Of a DNA stretch of 64,000 nt, positions 61,192 to 64,000 are shown piece by piece; positions within the stretch are counted from its first letter, which is position 1, and the number at the start of each line of letters is the position of its first letter. The stretch is from Pseudomonas knackmussii B13. GTDB taxonomy: Bacteria; Pseudomonadota; Gammaproteobacteria; Pseudomonadales; Pseudomonadaceae. The notes under the pieces were generated by a model. The model did no database searches. It saw nothing but the letters and a program-made list of their open reading frames with translations, and was not told the DNA's origin. The stretch is taken from the NCBI RefSeq assembly GCF_000689415.1, contig NZ_HG322950.1, positions 4,967,501 through 5,031,500 of the forward strand, written 5' to 3'. The position numbers and the translations under genes are program-made.

Positions 61192-63756
61192 TCAGGCGAA
61201 GACGATTTCGTCGTTCTCCACCTTCGCGTGGATCTTCGCGCCCGGGAGGAACTTGCCAGCGAGGATCAGTTGCGCCAGCGGGTTCTCGATCCAGCGCTGG
61301 ATTGCGCGCTTGAGCGGACGGGCGCCATACACCGGGTCGAAGCCGACGGCGATCAGCTTGTCCATCGCCTCGCTGCTCAGCTCCAGGCTCAGCTCGCGCT
61401 CGGCCAGGCGCTTGCGCAGGCGGCCCATCTGGATCTCGGCGATACCGGCGATCTGCTCGCGGGCCAGCGGCTCGAACACCACCACCTCGTCGATCCGGTT
61501 GATGAACTCCGGGCGGAAGTGCGAGTTCACCGCATCCATCACCGCCGCGTGCTGCGCTTCGCGGTCGCCGACCAGCTCCTGGATCTGCGCCGAACCGAGG
61601 TTGGAGGTCATCACCACCACGGTGTTGCGGAAGTCCACGGTACGGCCGTGGCTGTCGGTCAGACGGCCATCTTCCAGCACCTGCAGGAGAATGTTGAAAA
61701 CGTCCGGATGGGCTTTCTCAACCTCGTCCAGCAGCACCACCGAGTACGGCTTGCGACGCACAGCCTCGGTCAGGTAGCCGCCCTCTTCATAGCCGACGTA
61801 TCCCGGCGGGGCACCGATCAGGCGAGCCACCGAGTGCTTCTCCATGAACTCCGACATATCGATGCGCACCAGCGCCTCTTCGGTGTCGAAGAGGAACTCG
61901 GCCAGCGCCTTGCACAGCTCGGTCTTGCCCACCCCGGTCGGGCCGAGGAAGAGGAAGGAACCGCTCGGCCGGTTCGGGTCGGCCAGGCCAGCGCGGGAAC
62001 GGCGCACGGCGTTCGCCACGGCGACTACAGCCTCGTGCTGGCCGATGACGCGCTTGTGCAGCTCGTCTTCCATGCGCAGCAGCTTCTCGCGCTCGCCTTC
62101 GAGCATCTTCGACACCGGGATGCCGGTCCACTTGGACACGACCTCGGCGATCTCCTCGTCGGTCACCTTGTTGCGCAGCAGCTGGTTCTCCGGCTTGCCG
62201 TGCTGGTCGACCATCTGCAGGCTTCGCTCCAGGTCCGGGATCACCCCGTACTGCAGCTCGGCCATGCGGTTGAGGTCGCCCTTGCGACGGGCCGCCTCGA
62301 GTTCGGTTCGAGCCTGCTCGATCTTCTGCTGGATCTGCGCCGAGCCTTGCACCTCGGCCTTCTCCGACTTCCAGATTTCTTCCAGGTCGGCGTATTCGCG
62401 CTCGAGCTTGGTGATCTCTTCTTCGAGCTTGGCGAGGCGCTTCTTGGTGGCCTCGTCGTCCTCTTTCTTCAGTGCTTCGCGCTCGATCTTCAGCTGGATC
62501 AGGCGGCGATCCAGGCGATCGAGCTCTTCCGGCTTGGAGTCGATCTCCATGCGGATGCGGCTGGCCGCCTCGTCGATCAGGTCGATGGCCTTGTCCGGCA
62601 GCTGGCGATCGGTGATGTAGCGGTGCGACAGCTTGGCCGCGGCGATGATGGCGCCGTCGGTGATGGTCACACCGTGGTGCACTTCATAGCGCTCTTTCAG
62701 GCCACGGAGGATGGCGATGGTGTCTTCCTCGCTCGGCTCGTCGACCAGCACTTTCTGGAAGCGCCGCTCCAGCGCCGCATCCTTCTCGATGTACTGGCGG
62801 TACTCGTCCAGGGTCGTGGCGCCGACGCAATGCAGCTCGCCCCGAGCCAGGGCCGGCTTGAGCATGTTGCCGGCGTCCATGGCGCCTTCGGCCTTGCCGG
62901 CGCCAACCATGGTGTGCAGTTCGTCGATGAACAGGATGATCCGACCTTCCTGCTTGGACAGCTCGTTCAGCACCGCCTTCAGGCGCTCCTCGAACTCGCC
63001 GCGGAACTTGGCGCCGGCGATCAGCGCGCCCATGTCCAGCGCCAGCAGGCGCTTGTCCTTCAGGCCGTCGGGCACTTCGCCGTTGATGATGCGCTGGGCC
63101 AGGCCTTCGACAATGGCGGTCTTGCCGACGCCGGGCTCACCGATCAACACAGGGTTGTTCTTGGTGCGCCGTTGCAGGACCTGGATGGTCCGGCGGATCT
63201 CGTCGTCACGGCCGATAACCGGGTCGAGCTTGCCCTCTTCGGCGCGCTTGGTCATGTCGACGGTGTACTTGTCCAACGCCTGGCGCGATTCCTCGGCATT
63301 GGGGTCGTTGACCGCCTCGCCGCCGCGCAGGTTGTTCACGGCGTTTTCCAGAGCCTTCTTCGACACCCCCTGGCCGAGCAGCAGCTTGCCGAGCTTGGAG
63401 TTGTCGTCCAGGGCGGCGAGCAGCACGAGCTCGCTGGAGATGAACTGGTCACCCTTCTGCTGCGCCAGGCGGTCGGCCTGGTTGAGCAGGCGCGCCAGGT
63501 CCTGCGAGAGGTTCACGTCGCCAGTGGGGTTCTGGATCTTCGGCAGCGTATCCAGCTCTTTATTCATCGCGCTGCGCAGGGCCGGGATATCGAAGCCGAC
63601 CTGCATCAGCAGGGGCTTGATGGAGCCGCCCTGCTGCTCGAGCAGGGCGGAAAGCAGGTGCACCGGCTCGATGGCCGGGTGATCGTGGCCAACGGCCAGG
63701 GACTGGGCATCGGAGAGCGCCAGTTGCAGCTTGCTGGTCAAGCGGTCGATTCGCAT
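61192..63756 (-). CDS. clpB: ClpB disaggregase
   Basis: An 854-residue Hsp100 ATPase that works with DnaK to dissolve protein aggregates. The N-domain is followed by NBD1 with Walker A IGEPGVGKTAIVEG and Walker B ILFIDELHTM, a coiled-coil M-domain at about 400-530 (LEEEITKLEREYADLEEIWK), and NBD2 with LGPTGVGKTELCKALAEF and SVVLLDEVEKAHPDVFNILL. It lacks the ClpP-binding loop, as expected. The gene is intact. Confidence 0.97.
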   Translation of the reverse strand: MRIDRLTSKLQLALSDAQSLAVGHDHPAIEPVHLLSALLEQQGGSIKPLLMQVGFDIPALRSAMNKELDTLPKIQNPTGDVNLSQDLARLLNQADRLAQQKGDQFISSELVLLAALDDNSKLGKLLLGQGVSKKALENAVNNLRGGEAVNDPNAEESRQALDKYTVDMTKRAEEGKLDPVIGRDDEIRRTIQVLQRRTKNNPVLIGEPGVGKTAIVEGLAQRIINGEVPDGLKDKRLLALDMGALIAGAKFRGEFEERLKAVLNELSKQEGRIILFIDELHTMVGAGKAEGAMDAGNMLKPALARGELHCVGATTLDEYRQYIEKDAALERRFQKVLVDEPSEEDTIAILRGLKERYEVHHGVTITDGAIIAAAKLSHRYITDRQLPDKAIDLIDEAASRIRMEIDSKPEELDRLDRRLIQLKIEREALKKEDDEATKKRLAKLEEEITKLEREYADLEEIWKSEKAEVQGSAQIQQKIEQARTELEAARRKGDLNRMAELQYGVIPDLERSLQMVDQHGKPENQLLRNKVTDEEIAEVVSKWTGIPVSKMLEGEREKLLRMEDELHKRVIGQHEAVVAVANAVRRSRAGLADPNRPSGSFLFLGPTGVGKTELCKALAEFLFDTEEALVRIDMSEFMEKHSVARLIGAPPGYVGYEEGGYLTEAVRRKPYSVVLLDEVEKAHPDVFNILLQVLEDGRLTDSHGRTVDFRNTVVVMTSNLGSAQIQELVGDREAQHAAVMDAVNSHFRPEFINRIDEVVVFEPLAREQIAGIAEIQMGRLRKRLAERELSLELSSEAMDKLIAVGFDPVYGARPLKRAIQRWIENPLAQLILAGKFLPGAKIHAKVENDEIVFA

Positions 63757-63835
63757 GGGATATGTCCTTCCTTCTGAATAGCGGGTCGGAGCGATCGCTG
63801 CCCCTGGTGAAGAGAAACCCGCCGGGATGCCAGAT

Positions 63836-63863
63836 AGATAAGGACAATTTTGGCCGCTTCAAG
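63836..63863 (-). promoter_or_regulatory. Heat-shock (sigma-32) promoter of clpB
   Basis: On the minus strand CTTGAA, a 14-nt spacer and CCTTATCT resemble the RpoH consensus CTTGAA-N13-15-CCCCATNT. It lies 80 nt upstream of the clpB start. The -35 is perfect and the -10 is moderate. Confidence 0.65.
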
Positions 63864-63936
63864 GCATTCGGCCATGACGCCGGTCAGTTCGTCCTACAGG
63901 TAGTTCCTACTTGTAGGAGCAAACGTGGCCTTGGGA

Positions 63937-64000
63937 TCAATCCAGCCAGACCAGACTGGCCAGGCGACCGGTGCGCGAATTGCGCCTGTAGGAATAGAAG
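63937..64000 (-). CDS. pgeF: PgeF (YfiH) C-terminal end (partial)
   Basis: The last 21 codons of a gene entering from the right edge: FYSYRRNSRTGRLASLVWLD. The RRxxxTGRxAxLxWL ending is that of the polyphenol-oxidase/YfiH family, peptidoglycan editing factor PgeF, which removes misplaced L-Ser from peptidoglycan precursors. It lies upstream of clpB on the same strand, the order I recall in P. aeruginosa. Confidence 0.75.
   Translation of the reverse strand, partial: FYSYRRNSRTGRLASLVWLD

Noticed and set aside
61228..63777. 849-codon open frame antisense to clpB
   Set aside because: High GC at third positions leaves the opposite strand open. The product is a His/Gln/Leu-rich sequence without family motifs, and clpB is certain.
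1..64000. CRISPR array, prophage or integrative element
   Set aside because: No regularly spaced repeats, integrases, phage structural genes or cas genes were seen. The only repeats are REP hairpins, the inverted-repeat element and the IS copies.

Overview
The window is chromosomal DNA from a high-GC Pseudomonas, most like the P. aeruginosa / P. nitroreducens side of the genus. The evidence is recognisable protein families (ArnADTEF-Ugd, FruBKA, PilABCD, Vfr, CyoABCDE, DUF1631, DUF1780, DUF3094), the classic Pseudomonas REP (GTAGGAGCGAGCTTGCTCGC) and gene runs that I recall from PAO1. Species was not determined.

Layout. 1-4.9 kb: 3' end of an arn operon (lipid A aminoarabinose, polymyxin resistance) ending in ugd. 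4.9-5.4 kb: a non-coding block bounded by 25-nt inverted repeats. 5.5-12.3 kb: fructose PTS operon fruB-fruK-fruA with divergent fruR and a FruR-like operator. 12.3-20.4 kb: tatD-like gene, chemoreceptor, ampE/ampD, a DUF1631 gene, nadC. 20.4-29.7 kb: a MASE2-GGDEF cyclase, tRNA-Thr, then the type IV pilus locus pilA / pilBCD. Between pilA and tRNA-Thr lies an accessory cassette: a membrane alkaline-phosphatase-superfamily enzyme and a Wzy_C/PglL-type ligase. 29.8-34.9 kb: coaE, yacG, small conserved genes, ndh. 35-39.9 kb: cyoABCDE. 40.8-43 kb: a polyamine-type binding protein, a metallo-hydrolase and a tRNA Asn-Pro-Lys operon. 43.2-45.9 kb: a second DUF1631 gene plus a PilZ gene. 46-61.2 kb: erpA, argC, clc, hemJ, nitronate monooxygenase, DUF805, SDR, HIT, coq7, speD, osmC and vfr, interrupted and bounded by three degenerate copies of one IS1182-like element. 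61.2-64 kb: clpB with a heat-shock-type promoter, and the end of pgeF.

The most notable structures are these. (1) All three IS copies sit inside split Rho-independent terminator hairpins; the clearest (copy 2) has a 4-bp duplication GAAG exactly in the tetraloop. (2) The outer flanks of IS copies 1 and 3 rejoin into one perfect 13-bp terminator stem, suggesting that the whole erpA-vfr block entered between the PilZ gene and clpB through these IS copies. (3) The pilin-linked cassette is a candidate pilin-modification system. (4) The 441-bp inverted-repeat-bounded element after ugd looks like a structured, MITE-like repeat.

Quality caution: arnE, fruA and cyoB each carry a single-base indel beside a short G/C run. 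Three such events in otherwise intact housekeeping genes look like sequencing errors until shown otherwise. No CRISPR array, prophage or rRNA operon was seen.
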